DNA of 64,000 nt. It comes from an uncultured Lachnospiraceae bacterium. GTDB lineage: Bacteria > Bacillota > Clostridia > Lachnospirales > Lachnospiraceae. The notes under the pieces were generated by a model. That model was given only the letters and a program-made list of their open reading frames with translations. It ran no database searches and was not told the DNA's origin. The translations under genes were made by a program, and so were the position numbers. Shown in pieces: positions 26,768 to 36,741 of the stretch (position 1 is its first letter; each line of letters opens with the position of its first letter). The stretch covers positions 32,382-96,381 of the forward strand of contig CADBXF010000015.1 in assembly GCA_902798585.1 (NCBI GenBank). Direction: 5' to 3'.

Positions 26768-27802
26768 ATGGATATCAAGAGCATGACGCTCGCGGAACTG
26801 ACGGCCGCACTTGCGGAGCTTTCCGAGCCGGCGTACCGCGCGAAGCAGCTGTACGCGTGGATGCATGTCCGCTTAGCGACAGCCTACGAAGAGATGACAA
26901 ACCTGCCGAAAAGCCTTCGCGAGAAGCTTGCGGAGCGCTATCCGCTCACTGTGCTTACGAAGGCGGTACGGCTGGATTCAAAGCTTGACGGAACGAAGAA
27001 ATATCTCTTTCGTCTGCCGGACGGCAATGTGATTGAGAGCGTACGGATGGAGTATCACCACGGGGTTTCGGTATGCATCTCCTCCCAGGTCGGCTGCCGT
27101 ATGGGCTGCACCTTCTGCGCGTCCACAATCGGCGGGCTTGTGCGCAACCTGACGCCGTCGGAGATGGCGGAGCAGATTTATGCAATCACAAGGGATACGG
27201 GGGAGCGGGTCTCCAACATCGTGGTGATGGGGACGGGCGAACCGCTCGACAACTATGACAATCTGCTGGCTTTTCTGCGGATAATCACGGACGAAAACGG
27301 GCTGCACATCAGCCAGAGAAATGTCACAATCTCGACCTGCGGGCTGGTTCCGAAGCTTCGCAGCCTCGCCGATTTAAAGCTTGCAGTCACGCCGGCCATC
27401 TCGCTTCACGCGCCCAACGACGAGCTGCGGAGGAAGCTTATGCCGGTGGCAAATTCATTTTCCGTAAGAGAGCTTATCGACGCCGCAAAATACTATACGG
27501 AGAAGACCGGAAGGCGCATGACATTCGAGTACAGTCTGATTGCCGGAGTCAATGATTCCGGCGCGCAGGCGAAGGAGCTGGCGGCTCTGTTAAAGGGGCT
27601 TTCCGCGCATGTAAACCTCATTCCGGTCAACCCCGTTTCGGAGCGGGATTACAAGCGCTCACTTGTTAAGAATGTTTTACATTTTCAAAAAATGCTTGAA
27701 AATGAGGGAATCCATGTTACTATTAGGAGAGAACTCGGTTCCGACATCAATGCCGCGTGCGGACAGCTGCGCAGGCATTACGAGTCCGGCAGCGGGGAGT
27801 AA
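26768..27802 (+). CDS. rlmN: Dual-specificity rRNA/tRNA adenine-C2 methyltransferase RlmN
   Basis: RlmN is a radical-SAM enzyme that makes 2-methyladenosine in 23S rRNA and some tRNAs. In the 344-residue protein C110, C114 and C117 form the CxxxCxxC cluster motif, followed by GTGEPLDNYDNLL for SAM contacts and a C-terminal NAACGQLRR cysteine that takes part in the methylcysteine mechanism. The length is typical. The ATG at 26768 follows AGAAGGAGAG. Confidence 0.96.
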   Translation: MDIKSMTLAELTAALAELSEPAYRAKQLYAWMHVRLATAYEEMTNLPKSLREKLAERYPLTVLTKAVRLDSKLDGTKKYLFRLPDGNVIESVRMEYHHGVSVCISSQVGCRMGCTFCASTIGGLVRNLTPSEMAEQIYAITRDTGERVSNIVVMGTGEPLDNYDNLLAFLRIITDENGLHISQRNVTISTCGLVPKLRSLADLKLAVTPAISLHAPNDELRRKLMPVANSFSVRELIDAAKYYTEKTGRRMTFEYSLIAGVNDSGAQAKELAALLKGLSAHVNLIPVNPVSERDYKRSLVKNVLHFQKMLENEGIHVTIRRELGSDINAACGQLRRHYESGSGE

Positions 27803-27814
27803 GGGTGTAACAAT

Positions 27815-28537
27815 ATGAGGGTAATCGGAAAAACGGACAAGGGTCGGAAACGGTCCATGAACCAGGATGTGTTCTATGTGAGCGAGACGCCGGTCGGAAT
27901 CCTGCCGAATCTGTTCATTGTGGCGGACGGCATGGGAGGACAGAACGCGGGCGACATCGCCGCAAGATTTTGCGTCGAGCGGTTCACGGAGCTGGTTCGC
28001 TTCGGAAAGGAGCGGACGCCGATTCAGGCGATTGAGAAAGCCGTTCGGCAGACGAACGAGGATCTCATCGCGAAAGCAAAGACATCGCGGGATCTCGAAG
28101 GGATGGGGACAACCTTTGTGACGGCGACGCTGGAGGCGGACAACATTTTGCTTGTCTCCAACATCGGCGACAGCCGGCTCTACCTGATCAACGAGAAGAT
28201 TTCACAGATCACGCAGGACCACTCGCTGGTTGCCGAGATGGTGTTGAACGGCGAACTCCGCAAGGAGGAGGCGCGGTTTCATCCGAACAAAAATGTAGTG
28301 TTGAGGGCGTTGAGTACCCAGGCGGTCGTCAGTCCGGATTTCTTCCGGGTGGCGGTTCATCCGGGCGATTATGTATTGTTGTGCAGCGACGGACTCTCTG
28401 ACATGGTTGAGGAGTCGGAGATTCTGAAGCTTACGAGCGAATATGATGAGGTGGAAGACATCGCAGACAAGCTGGTGGATATGGCCAACGAGAACGGCGG
28501 CAAGGACAACATCACGCTTGTTCTTCTGAAGATTTAA
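27815..28537 (+). CDS. prpC: PP2C-type Ser/Thr protein phosphatase (PrpC/Stp)
   Basis: This 240-residue metal-dependent phosphatase reverses phosphorylation by the kinase encoded 37 bp downstream. The PP2C metal motifs are visible: SMNQDVF near residue 20, ADGMGGQNAGD near 40, GDSR, SDGLSDM and a closing DNITLVL. The start ATG at 27815 has only a modest site (AAGGGTG). The pairing with a PASTA kinase and rsgA is conserved throughout Firmicutes. Confidence 0.95.
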   Translation: MRVIGKTDKGRKRSMNQDVFYVSETPVGILPNLFIVADGMGGQNAGDIAARFCVERFTELVRFGKERTPIQAIEKAVRQTNEDLIAKAKTSRDLEGMGTTFVTATLEADNILLVSNIGDSRLYLINEKISQITQDHSLVAEMVLNGELRKEEARFHPNKNVVLRALSTQAVVSPDFFRVAVHPGDYVLLCSDGLSDMVEESEILKLTSEYDEVEDIADKLVDMANENGGKDNITLVLLKI

Positions 28538-28574
28538 GGCAGTTTGATTTGCCGGAAAGGTTGGGAGTATTACT

Positions 28575-30542
28575 ATGAGCATGATTAAGCCGGGAACATT
28601 TATCGGTGATCGTTATGAGATCATTGAGAAAATCGGATCGGGCGGAATGGCGGATGTATACAAGGCCAAATGTCATCGTCTGAACCGGTTCGTGGCAATC
28701 AAGATTTTGAAACCGGAGTATTCTGCGGATAAGAATTTTGTGACGAAGTTCCGCGGGGAGGCGCAGTCCTGCGCCGGTCTGACGCATCCGAACATCGTCA
28801 GCGTATACGATGTCGGCGACGACGGAGATCTGCATTATTTTGTCATGGAGTATGTCGAGGGCATCACGCTGAAGCGCTTCATCGAGCGCAAGGGGCGCCT
28901 TGACATCAAGGAGGCCGTGGGCATCGCAATCCAGATTGCGCAGGGCCTTGATATCGCGCATCAGAATCATGTGGTTCACCGCGACATTAAGCCGCAGAAC
29001 ATTATCATCTCGAAGGAAGGCAAGGTAAAGGTTGCGGACTTCGGTATTGCGCGTGCGGCGACGATGACAACCACGACGCATGAGGCGCAAAATATCGGTT
29101 CCGTTCATTATCTCTCCCCGGAGCAGGCGCGCGGCGGCTACAGCGACGAGCGAAGCGACATCTACTCCCTGGGTATCACGATGTATGAGATGCTTGCGGG
29201 GCATGTTCCGTTTACCGGCGACAACGCCGTGTCGGTGGCTCTGCTGCATATTCAGGGCGAGGCACAGCCGCTCTCGGAGATCAACCGCGAGGTGACGCCG
29301 AGCCTTGAGAAGATTATCGCAAAATGTATGCAGAAGAAGCCGGAGCGTCGATATCTTTCGACCGCCGAACTGATTCAGGATCTGAAGGCTGCAATCATGA
29401 ACCCGAGCGGCGACTTTGTCAAGATGGCGCCGGTGGTCAACGATTCTCCGACGAAGAATTTTACGACGAGCGAGATGAATGAGATTCAGGCCGCAACGGC
29501 GCACAGCGAGTCGTTTGACGAAGAGGATGTCGAGGATGAGCGGCCGTCGAAGACCGCACTTGCCGCGAAGCAGCGCCGCAAGGAGGAAGAGGACGAGGAC
29601 TATGACGACCTCGACTCCATGGGCAACGGAATGGAGAAGGTTCTGATTGCGCTCAGCATAGTATTGATGCTTGTTGTGGTTGTGCTTGCCGTATATGCCA
29701 TCTCCAAAATCATGAAGAACGGCTTCCTCCCGAACAATACGGGAGTAGTCCACACGGCAACGCCTACGGTGGAGGCAACAGCGACTCCGACTCCGGAAAC
29801 CATGACGATGAAGTTGGGAAATTATGTCGGTAGGCCAAATTATCTGGAAGTTGAGAAGGAACTGAGAGCCATCCCGGGCATGAACTTAAATGTCGAGTAC
29901 GAGCCTTCCTCGCAATACAGCGACAACTATGCGAGCGGAAGCGTCGTGCTGACGAAGCCGGAGGCAGGCAGTACCATAACCCGCGGCGATACCATTGTCC
30001 TTGTGTACAGTATCGGTAAAGAGCCGATTCTGATCAGCAATTTCAAGGGCTTCACGGAGCAGCAGGTGCGCTCGTCCGTCGCCGGCAAGCTCGAGATTAA
30101 AATCGAGTGGATTGAGAGCGATGAGGTCGAGGACAGCCGCGTTGTCAAGACGGAGCCCGGCCCGAATGAGCAGCTGATGGCAGGCGAAACGCTCACGGTA
30201 TATCTGAATTCCGGAAACACCAAGGTTGCCGAGGTTCCGGATGTTGTCGGCCAGAAGGAAGTCGATGCGAAGGCGATGCTGATTGCGGCCAAGCTCACCA
30301 ACTATGACACGAAGCTTGTGTACAGCGATACGGTTCCCGCCGGCGTGGTAATGGCGCAGTCGGAGACCGCAGGCACCAAGATTGATAAGAGCAAAGTCGT
30401 TGTGCTTACAGTGAGCAGCGGTCCGGAACCCACTCCTTCGCCGTCTCCGTCGCCTGTGCCTGACACTCCGACACCCGTGCCCGATACGCCGACTCCTGTT
30501 CCGGACAATTCGGAGGGAGATTCCCAGAACGGGGAAGGATAA
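28575..30542 (+). CDS. prkC: PASTA-domain Ser/Thr protein kinase (PrkC/PknB type)
   Basis: This 655-residue membrane kinase senses muropeptides or lipid II outside the cell and phosphorylates cell-wall, division and translation proteins. Residues 12-275 are a Hanks kinase with HRDIKPQN (catalytic D137) and DFG (D155). An acidic juxtamembrane linker follows, then one transmembrane helix at about 355-379. Three PASTA repeats begin near residue 412, and the extracellular tail ends in a Pro/Thr-rich stretch. Three repeats is typical for Clostridia. Its stop TAA shares one base with the rsgA start. Confidence 0.96.
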   Translation: MSMIKPGTFIGDRYEIIEKIGSGGMADVYKAKCHRLNRFVAIKILKPEYSADKNFVTKFRGEAQSCAGLTHPNIVSVYDVGDDGDLHYFVMEYVEGITLKRFIERKGRLDIKEAVGIAIQIAQGLDIAHQNHVVHRDIKPQNIIISKEGKVKVADFGIARAATMTTTTHEAQNIGSVHYLSPEQARGGYSDERSDIYSLGITMYEMLAGHVPFTGDNAVSVALLHIQGEAQPLSEINREVTPSLEKIIAKCMQKKPERRYLSTAELIQDLKAAIMNPSGDFVKMAPVVNDSPTKNFTTSEMNEIQAATAHSESFDEEDVEDERPSKTALAAKQRRKEEEDEDYDDLDSMGNGMEKVLIALSIVLMLVVVVLAVYAISKIMKNGFLPNNTGVVHTATPTVEATATPTPETMTMKLGNYVGRPNYLEVEKELRAIPGMNLNVEYEPSSQYSDNYASGSVVLTKPEAGSTITRGDTIVLVYSIGKEPILISNFKGFTEQQVRSSVAGKLEIKIEWIESDEVEDSRVVKTEPGPNEQLMAGETLTVYLNSGNTKVAEVPDVVGQKEVDAKAMLIAAKLTNYDTKLVYSDTVPAGVVMAQSETAGTKIDKSKVVVLTVSSGPEPTPSPSPSPVPDTPTPVPDTPTPVPDNSEGDSQNGEG

Positions 30543-31471
30543 TGCCGGAGAAGCGGACTATGAGGGAATCGGTCGGTAAAATAATCAAGGGCGTCGGCGG
30601 AATCTACGAGGTCTATGTCGAGGGGACGGGACTTCTTTCCTGCAGCGCCAGAGGAAATCTTCGCTATCAAAAGACGAAGCCGCTCATCGGCGACAATGTC
30701 GCGGTTTCGGTTGCGGACGGCGGCAAGGGGAATATTTTGCGCATACTCCGGAGGGAAAATGCGCTTGTGCGCCCGGCGGTCGCCAATGTCGATCAGGCTC
30801 TTTTGGTATGCGCAGTGCGGGACCCGGAGTTTCATCCGAATCTTTTGGACCGCTTCCTGATTTTGATGGAAAAACAGGGCGTGCCGGTATTGGTATGCTT
30901 TAACAAGACGGACCTTGCGGAGGACGGCGAGATCGAGAAGCTTCTTCGCATGTACCGGGGCAGCGGCGCCGAGCTTTTCGTAACGCAGGCGAGCGACCCG
31001 GGGACGCTCGACGCACTGAAGGAAGCTCTTCGCGGAAAGACCACGGTTTTGGCGGGACCGTCCGGCGTCGGCAAGTCCACGATTATGAATGCGATGCATC
31101 CGGATGCCAACATGGAAGTCGGCGAGCTCAGTGAAAAGATTAAGCGGGGCAAGCAGACGACAAGGCATTCCCAGTTGTTTCATATTGCGGATGAGACATA
31201 TCTCTGTGATACCCCGGGCTTCAGCTCGCTGTTTCTTCCGGAGGTGAAGCCGGAGGAGCTCGCGGGATATTTTCCGGAGTTCACCGAGGCGGCCATGCGG
31301 TGCCGCTATCCGGACTGCCGTCATCTGCGCGAACCCGAATGCGCGGTTAAGGCGGCTGTCGCCGCGGGTGAGATTGCAAAGGAGCGCTACGCGAGTTATC
31401 AGTTGCTGTACGATGAAATTACCGGGGCGCGCATCATTTACCCGCGCAAACAAAAGCATGAGGAGCAATGA
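30542..31471 (+). CDS. rsgA: Ribosome small-subunit-dependent GTPase RsgA
   Basis: RsgA checks late 30S subunit maturation. The 309-residue protein has an N-terminal OB fold, a circularly permuted GTPase (NKTDL before the P loop GPSGVGKST at 172-180, then DTPGFS) and a zinc knuckle with CRYPDCRH and a later Cys. The ATG at 30542 overlaps the kinase stop; an ATG at 30560 has a better-spaced CGGAG site and would give 303 residues, closer to homologues. Either start leaves the domains intact. Confidence 0.95.
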   Translation: MPEKRTMRESVGKIIKGVGGIYEVYVEGTGLLSCSARGNLRYQKTKPLIGDNVAVSVADGGKGNILRILRRENALVRPAVANVDQALLVCAVRDPEFHPNLLDRFLILMEKQGVPVLVCFNKTDLAEDGEIEKLLRMYRGSGAELFVTQASDPGTLDALKEALRGKTTVLAGPSGVGKSTIMNAMHPDANMEVGELSEKIKRGKQTTRHSQLFHIADETYLCDTPGFSSLFLPEVKPEELAGYFPEFTEAAMRCRYPDCRHLREPECAVKAAVAAGEIAKERYASYQLLYDEITGARIIYPRKQKHEEQ

Positions 31472-31474
31472 GAT

Positions 31475-32143
31475 ATGAATTGGCTGTCACCTTCTATACT
31501 CGCGGCGGATTTCAACCGCCTCGGGGAACAAATCCGGTGTGTGCGTGACAACGGTGCGCAGGCGCTGCATTTTGATGTGATGGACGGCTTGTTTGTCCCG
31601 AGCATCAGCTTCGGAATGCCGGTTCTTGCGTCGATTCGGAAAGAGACGGACATGTTTTTGGATGTCCATCTGATGATTCGCGAGCCGGTTCGCTATGTGA
31701 AGGAGTTCGCCGAGAGCGGCGCAGACCTGATTACGGTTCACTATGAGGCCTGCAGCGATGTAAAGGCAACGCTTCGCGCGATTGCACAGACCGGCGCAAA
31801 AGTCGGAATGTCCATCCGGCCGGAGACCCCGGTATCGGTGCTTCGGCCGTTCCTGAAGTCGCTCGACCTCGTGTTGATTATGTCCGTCAATCCCGGATTC
31901 GGCGGGCAGAAGCTGATGGAGGGGACCTACGATAAGCTGCGCGATACGAGAAAGCTGTTCGCCGAGGTGTTCGGCGCGGAATCCGGCGATGGAGTTCCGA
32001 GGCTGGAGGTTGACGGCGGAGTGAATACGGAAAATGTCGGTGCGCTTCTTCGCGCCGGCGCGGACACGATTGTGGCCGGAAGCGCAGTGTTCCGCGGGGA
32101 TATCGCGGACAATACGAAGAAGTTTCTTCAAATTCTCGCATGA
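31475..32143 (+). CDS. rpe: Ribulose-phosphate 3-epimerase
   Basis: Rpe interconverts ribulose 5-phosphate and xylulose 5-phosphate in the pentose phosphate pathway. The 222-residue TIM barrel shows LSPSILAADF, HFDVMDG, DVHLMI, MSVNPGFGGQ and VDGGVN, which supply the metal and phosphate sites. It is the last gene of the priA-to-rpe run and is followed by a terminator at 32158-32188. A thiamine pyrophosphokinase gene that often follows is missing. Confidence 0.97.
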   Translation: MNWLSPSILAADFNRLGEQIRCVRDNGAQALHFDVMDGLFVPSISFGMPVLASIRKETDMFLDVHLMIREPVRYVKEFAESGADLITVHYEACSDVKATLRAIAQTGAKVGMSIRPETPVSVLRPFLKSLDLVLIMSVNPGFGGQKLMEGTYDKLRDTRKLFAEVFGAESGDGVPRLEVDGGVNTENVGALLRAGADTIVAGSAVFRGDIADNTKKFLQILA

Positions 32144-32157
32144 GATACACAAAGGAT

Positions 32158-32188
32158 CCGCAGAGGGGTGACTCTCTGCGGCATTTTC
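32158..32188 (+). terminator. Intrinsic terminator after rpe
   Basis: CCGCAGAG (32158-32165) pairs with CTCTGCGG (32174-32181), followed by a T-rich ATTTTCT stretch. It ends the long murE-to-rpe unit. Confidence 0.8.
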
Positions 32189-32217
32189 TTGCAAAAAAGT
32201 GCGGTTTGTGCTATTGT
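32189..32217 (+). promoter_or_regulatory. Sigma-A-type promoter for ychF-lgt-feoAB
   Basis: TTGCAA (32189-32194) and TATTGT (32212-32217) are exactly 17 bp apart, immediately after the rpe terminator and 54 bp before the ychF start. Confidence 0.7.
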
Positions 32218-32270
32218 ATCAGGGGCTTATCATCCGCATGGATCAGTAATAAAGTAAGGAGCACGGAAGT

Positions 32271-33368
32271 ATGAAACTCGGAATTGTCGGTCTTCCCAAC
32301 GTCGGGAAGAGCACATTGTTTAACTCGTTGACAAAGGCAGGCGCGGAGTCTGCCAACTATCCTTTTTGCACGATTGACCCGAATGTGGGCGTCGTAACGG
32401 TGCCGGATGCCCGTCTTGCGGTTTTGACGGACATGTATCAATCCAAGAGAACCATCCCGGCTGTTGTGGAGTTTGTCGATATCGCCGGCCTTGTGAAGGG
32501 TGCGAGCAAGGGTGAGGGTCTCGGCAACCAGTTCCTGTCGCACATCCGTGAGACGGACGCCATTGTTCATGTAGTCCGCTGCTTTGAGGACGGAAACATC
32601 ATCCATGTCGACGGGTCGGTCGACCCGATTCGCGACATCGAGACAATCAATCTCGAGCTGGTGTTTGCGGACCTGGAGACCGTAGAGCGAAGAATCGCCC
32701 GCGTTTCGAAGGGAGCGAGCTACGATAAGACCCAGGCGAAGGAATGCGAGATGCTTAAGAAAATCAAGGAGCTTCTCGAGAGCGGGGAGAAAGCATCCGC
32801 CTACGAGACCGATGACGAGGATGAGAACGGATGGCTTCGCGGGTACTCGCTTCTTACGAGAAAGCCTGTAATCTACGCAGCCAATGTATCCGACGACGAT
32901 ATTGCGGACGACGGCGCGAACAATGCATATGTCGCAAAGGTCCGCGAGTTTGCCGCGAAGGAAGGCTCCGAGGTGTTCGTTATCTGCGCGAGGCTCGAGG
33001 AGGAAATCTCCGAGCTCGAGGAGGACGAGCGCAGGGAGTTCCTTACGGAGATGGGACTTGAGGAGGCCGGCCTTGAGAAGCTGATTCGCGCGAGCTACCA
33101 TCTGCTCGGACTGATCAGTTTCCTCACTACGGGACCGGATGAGACGAGAGCCTGGACTATCACCCGCGGCATGAAGGCGCCGCAGGCGGCAGGCAAGATT
33201 CATACCGATTTCGAACGCGGCTTCATCCGCGCCGAGGTTGTCGCTTACGATGATCTGGTAAACTGCGGCGGAATGCTGCAGGCGAAGGAGAAAGGACTTG
33301 TCCGCTCGGAAGGCAAGGAATATGTCGTGAAGGACGGGGATGTCATCCTGTTCCGATTTAACATATAA
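32271..33368 (+). CDS. ychF: Redox-regulated ribosome-binding ATPase YchF
   Basis: YchF is an Obg-family protein that prefers ATP over GTP and binds ribosomes; it modulates stress responses. The 365-residue protein has GLPNVGKST at residues 7-15, an [12 protein letters not shown] switch [11 protein letters not shown] for G3 and a C-terminal TGS domain ending [12 protein letters not shown]. The length is normal. The ATG at 32271 follows TAAGGAG. Confidence 0.96.
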   Translation: MKLGIVGLPNVGKSTLFNSLTKAGAESANYPFCTIDPNVGVVTVPDARLAVLTDMYQSKRTIPAVVEFVDIAGLVKGASKGEGLGNQFLSHIRETDAIVHVVRCFEDGNIIHVDGSVDPIRDIETINLELVFADLETVERRIARVSKGASYDKTQAKECEMLKKIKELLESGEKASAYETDDEDENGWLRGYSLLTRKPVIYAANVSDDDIADDGANNAYVAKVREFAAKEGSEVFVICARLEEEISELEEDERREFLTEMGLEEAGLEKLIRASYHLLGLISFLTTGPDETRAWTITRGMKAPQAAGKIHTDFERGFIRAEVVAYDDLVNCGGMLQAKEKGLVRSEGKEYVVKDGDVILFRFNI

Positions 33369-33382
33369 AACGGAGGTGTGCC

Positions 33383-34348
33383 ATGGCACAGTGGCTTGCA
33401 TTGCTTGCGGAGACGAAGACGGACATCATTTTCCCGGGCCTCGGGATTACACTTCGCCATGTCGGCAGATTTTTCCAGGTGTTCGGGTACCGCATCGCTT
33501 ACTACGGACTTGTAATCGGCATCGGAATGGTTCTCGGGTATCTGGTGGCGGACCGCGTCGCCAAGAAGACCGGGCAGAATCCCGATCCGTATCTCGATTT
33601 TACGCTTATTGCAATTATAATTTCCGTGATCTGCGCGCGGATTTACTATGTTGTGTTCAACTGGAAACTGTTCGCGGACGATCCGTGGGAAGTATTTAAC
33701 ATTCGCGGAGGCGGACTTGCCATCTACGGCGGAGTCATCGGCGGAATCCTTACCGCGGTTATATTTACGAAAATCAGGAAGCTGCCCCGGATGCTCTTTC
33801 TGGACACCGCGGTCTGCGGCCTGATTACCGGACAGATTATCGGGCGGTGGGGCAATTTCTTTAACCGGGAAGCGTTCGGAACCTACACGAACGGCAAATT
33901 CGCAATGCTTGTGGATGCCACTGCGGTCAATAACTACTGCAATCCGAACACTCCTTCGTCTATTGTGGAAAATGCGTACGCCGGCAAGGAAAAGGCGATG
34001 GCGGCCATCATGGAGATCCGCAACAATCCCGTGGTGCGAAACGGCGTGACATACATCAGCGTGCATCCGACATTCCTTTATGAGTCCCTCTGGAATCTCG
34101 TTCTGCTTATTCTGATGCTGCTGCGCACAAAGCATAAGAAGTTCGACGGCGAGATTTTCCTTCTGTACCTCTTCGGGTACGGACTCGGAAGATTTTGGAT
34201 TGAGGGACTCCGCACGGACCAGCTGTTCCTGTTCAACACCCCAATCGCGGTTTCACAGCTTTTGAGCGCGCTTCTCATGGTCGGCGCCGGAGCAGCTTAT
34301 ATCTGGATGAGAAGGAATGCAGCGAAGAAACGGAGTGAGGCGAAATGA
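33383..34348 (+). CDS. lgt: Prolipoprotein diacylglyceryl transferase
   Basis: Lgt attaches diacylglycerol to the lipobox cysteine of prelipoproteins in the membrane, for example the lectin-like lipoprotein at 15645. The 321-residue protein has seven hydrophobic segments, the Lgt signature GRWGNFFNREAFG, an HPTFLYES motif and GRFWIEGLRTD. It is longer than many homologues owing to a hydrophilic stretch at about 175-215. The ATG at 33383 follows CGGAGGTG. The stop overlaps feoAB as ATGA. Confidence 0.96.
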   Translation: MAQWLALLAETKTDIIFPGLGITLRHVGRFFQVFGYRIAYYGLVIGIGMVLGYLVADRVAKKTGQNPDPYLDFTLIAIIISVICARIYYVVFNWKLFADDPWEVFNIRGGGLAIYGGVIGGILTAVIFTKIRKLPRMLFLDTAVCGLITGQIIGRWGNFFNREAFGTYTNGKFAMLVDATAVNNYCNPNTPSSIVENAYAGKEKAMAAIMEIRNNPVVRNGVTYISVHPTFLYESLWNLVLLILMLLRTKHKKFDGEIFLLYLFGYGLGRFWIEGLRTDQLFLFNTPIAVSQLLSALLMVGAGAAYIWMRRNAAKKRSEAK

Positions 34349-36711
34349 CACTTCAGGAACTGAAAGCCGGAGAGAGCGCGGTGATTACGACACTCGGCGG
34401 CGAGGGAGCTCTGCGTCAGCATATGCTTGACATGGGGCTGCTGCCCGGTGAGGTTGTTACACTGAAGCAGTTTGCCCCGATGGGCGATCCGATGGAAGTG
34501 ACCATTCGCGGGTATGAGCTTACGCTGCGCCTTGCGGACGCCGCCAAGATTTCGGTAAACCGGATTGAGACTCCGGAGGTGAAGCCGGACGGAGCGGGAG
34601 AGGACCGAAAGCGCGAGCGCCTGCCGCATACGACCGTGCCGGACCATCCCGGCCTCGGTGAGGAAGGCCGGTACCATGTCAAGGCAGACGAGAATCCGGT
34701 TCCGAAGGGGACGGTTCTCACATTTGCGCTCGCGGGCAATCAGAATTGCGGCAAGACGACGCTGTTTAACCAGTTGACGGGCGCGAACCGCCATGTGGGT
34801 AATTTCCCGGGCGTGACGGTCGACCGCGTGAGCGGAGAAATCCGCGGATATCCCGACACCTCGGTGACGGATCTTCCGGGCATCTATTCCCTGTCCCCGT
34901 ACTCGTCCGAGGAGATTGTTTCGCGCGAGTTCATTCTCTCGGAGAAGCCTCTCTGTATCATCAATATCGTCGATGCGACGAACATCGAGCGAAATCTGTA
35001 TCTGACGCTGCAACTGATGGAACTCAATGTCCCCATTGTGCTTGCGCTCAACATGATGGACGAAGTGCGCGGCAACGGCGGAACCATCCGAATCAACCTG
35101 ATGGAGTCCATGCTGGGAATCCCCGTGGTTCCGATTTCCGCAGCGAAAAACGAGGGTGTGGACGAGCTCATCAAGCACTGCGTCCATGTCGCAAAATACC
35201 GTGAGCGCCCGGGCAGGACCGACTTCTGCGGCCGCGACGAGAACGGCGGCGCCGTTCACCGGTGTCTGCACGGCATCATGCATTTTATCGAGGATCACGC
35301 GGAGGCGGCCGGGATTCCGGTGCGGTTTGCCGCAAGCAAGATTGCCGAGGGGGATAAGCTCGTTCTCTCTGCATTGAAGCTGACAGAGAACGAGGAAGAA
35401 ACCATCGAGCATATGATTGTCAATATGGAGAACGAGCGCGGGCTTGACCGCGCAGCGGCGATTGCCGACATGCGGTTCTCCTTTATCCGAAGCGTATGTG
35501 ACGCGACGGTCGTCAAGCCGAAGGAGAGCAAAGAACATCGGAGAAGCCGGCAGATTGACCGGATTCTCACGGGGCGCTTTACGGCGATTCCGGTTTTTGT
35601 CGCCATCATGGCGCTCACCTTTTTCCTGACCTTCAATGTCATCGGAGCGAAGCTGCAGGAGCTCATCGAGTTCGGAATCGATAAGCTTCAGGGGCTTGTC
35701 GAACGCGGAATGGAGCGGGGAAATGTCAGCCCGATTTTGCGCTCGCTTGTCTCGGACGGAATCTTCGGCGGCGTGGGAAGCGTCCTGAGCTTCGTGCCGA
35801 TTATCGTCGTTTTGTTTTTCTTCCTCTCCGTTTTGGAGGACAGCGGCTACATGGCGCGGGTTGCCTTCGTCATGGACAAGCTGCTTCGTAAAATCGGTCT
35901 GTCCGGCCGCAGTATCGTCCCGATGCTGATCGGTTTCGGCTGCACGGTGCCCGGCGTCATGGCATCGCGGACGCTCCCGAGTGAGCGCGACCGAAAGATG
36001 ACGATATTGCTGACGCCGTTTATGAGCTGTACGGCCAAACTGCCGATATACGGATTTTTCGCGCATGCGTTTTTCCCGAAATACAGCGGTCTGGTGATGA
36101 CGGGGCTGTATCTGTTCGGAATTCTGACGGCGATAACGGTCGCGTTCGTCGCGAAGAACACCTTCTTCCGCGGCGAGGCGGTGCCTTTCGTCATGGAGCT
36201 TCCGAACTACCGCATGCCGGGGCTTCGGAGCGTGCTGTATCTGCTCTGGGATAAGACGAAGGACTTCCTGCAGAGAGCATTTACCGTGATATTTCTCGCA
36301 AGCCTTGTCGTATGGCTTCTGCAGACCTTTGACTTCGGCCTGAACATGGTTGATTCCAAGGACAGCATCCTGGCGTCGCTTGCGGGAGGAATCGCACCGG
36401 TGTTTGCGCTCCACGGCTTTGCGGACTGGCGCATCGTGACTGCGCTCATCACCGGATTCATCGCCAAGGAGAGTGTGGTGTCCACGCTCAATGTCCTGTC
36501 CGGCGACGGGATAGCGGTGACGGCTCTTATGAGCAGCGTCTCGGCGGCCGGCTTGCTGGTGTTCTGTCTGCTGTATACGCCGTGCATCGCGGCGGTTGCT
36601 TCCATCCGGAGAGAGCTCGGACGAAAATGGGCTGCCGTCATTGTGCTTGAGCAGTGCGCCGTCGCCTGGGTGATGTCGCTTCTGATTGTCGGAATCGGGT
36701 CGCTTCTGTAA
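34345..36711 (+). CDS. feoB: Ferrous iron transporter, FeoA-FeoB fusion
   Basis: This 788-residue protein imports Fe2+ across the cytoplasmic membrane. Residues 1-75 are a FeoA SH3-like domain. After a charged linker comes the FeoB G domain with P loop GNQNCGKTT near 131-139, the DLPGIYSLSPYSSEE switch and NMMD for guanine. Then come a helical regulator and a polytopic membrane half with two Gate regions (GCTVPGVMASRTL and the CLLYTPCIAAV segment). The reading frame is continuous; FeoA-FeoB fusions are known, so this is not a frameshift. It starts as ATGA on the lgt stop. No Fur box was recognised upstream. Confidence 0.95.
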   Translation: MTLQELKAGESAVITTLGGEGALRQHMLDMGLLPGEVVTLKQFAPMGDPMEVTIRGYELTLRLADAAKISVNRIETPEVKPDGAGEDRKRERLPHTTVPDHPGLGEEGRYHVKADENPVPKGTVLTFALAGNQNCGKTTLFNQLTGANRHVGNFPGVTVDRVSGEIRGYPDTSVTDLPGIYSLSPYSSEEIVSREFILSEKPLCIINIVDATNIERNLYLTLQLMELNVPIVLALNMMDEVRGNGGTIRINLMESMLGIPVVPISAAKNEGVDELIKHCVHVAKYRERPGRTDFCGRDENGGAVHRCLHGIMHFIEDHAEAAGIPVRFAASKIAEGDKLVLSALKLTENEEETIEHMIVNMENERGLDRAAAIADMRFSFIRSVCDATVVKPKESKEHRRSRQIDRILTGRFTAIPVFVAIMALTFFLTFNVIGAKLQELIEFGIDKLQGLVERGMERGNVSPILRSLVSDGIFGGVGSVLSFVPIIVVLFFFLSVLEDSGYMARVAFVMDKLLRKIGLSGRSIVPMLIGFGCTVPGVMASRTLPSERDRKMTILLTPFMSCTAKLPIYGFFAHAFFPKYSGLVMTGLYLFGILTAITVAFVAKNTFFRGEAVPFVMELPNYRMPGLRSVLYLLWDKTKDFLQRAFTVIFLASLVVWLLQTFDFGLNMVDSKDSILASLAGGIAPVFALHGFADWRIVTALITGFIAKESVVSTLNVLSGDGIAVTALMSSVSAAGLLVFCLLYTPCIAAVASIRRELGRKWAAVIVLEQCAVAWVMSLLIVGIGSLL

Positions 36712-36741
36712 GCGGTTCGAACAATTGAAAATAACGATTTT

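Noticed and set aside
34297..36414. A 705-codon minus-strand open frame opposite feoAB
   Set aside because: Its composition is that of a shadow frame (many Arg, His, Gln), it has no recognisable domain, and the + strand FeoA-FeoB reading is certain.
34345..36711. FeoA-FeoB fusion as a possible sequencing error
   Set aside because: The frame is open through a plausible linker, and such fusions are known in anaerobes.
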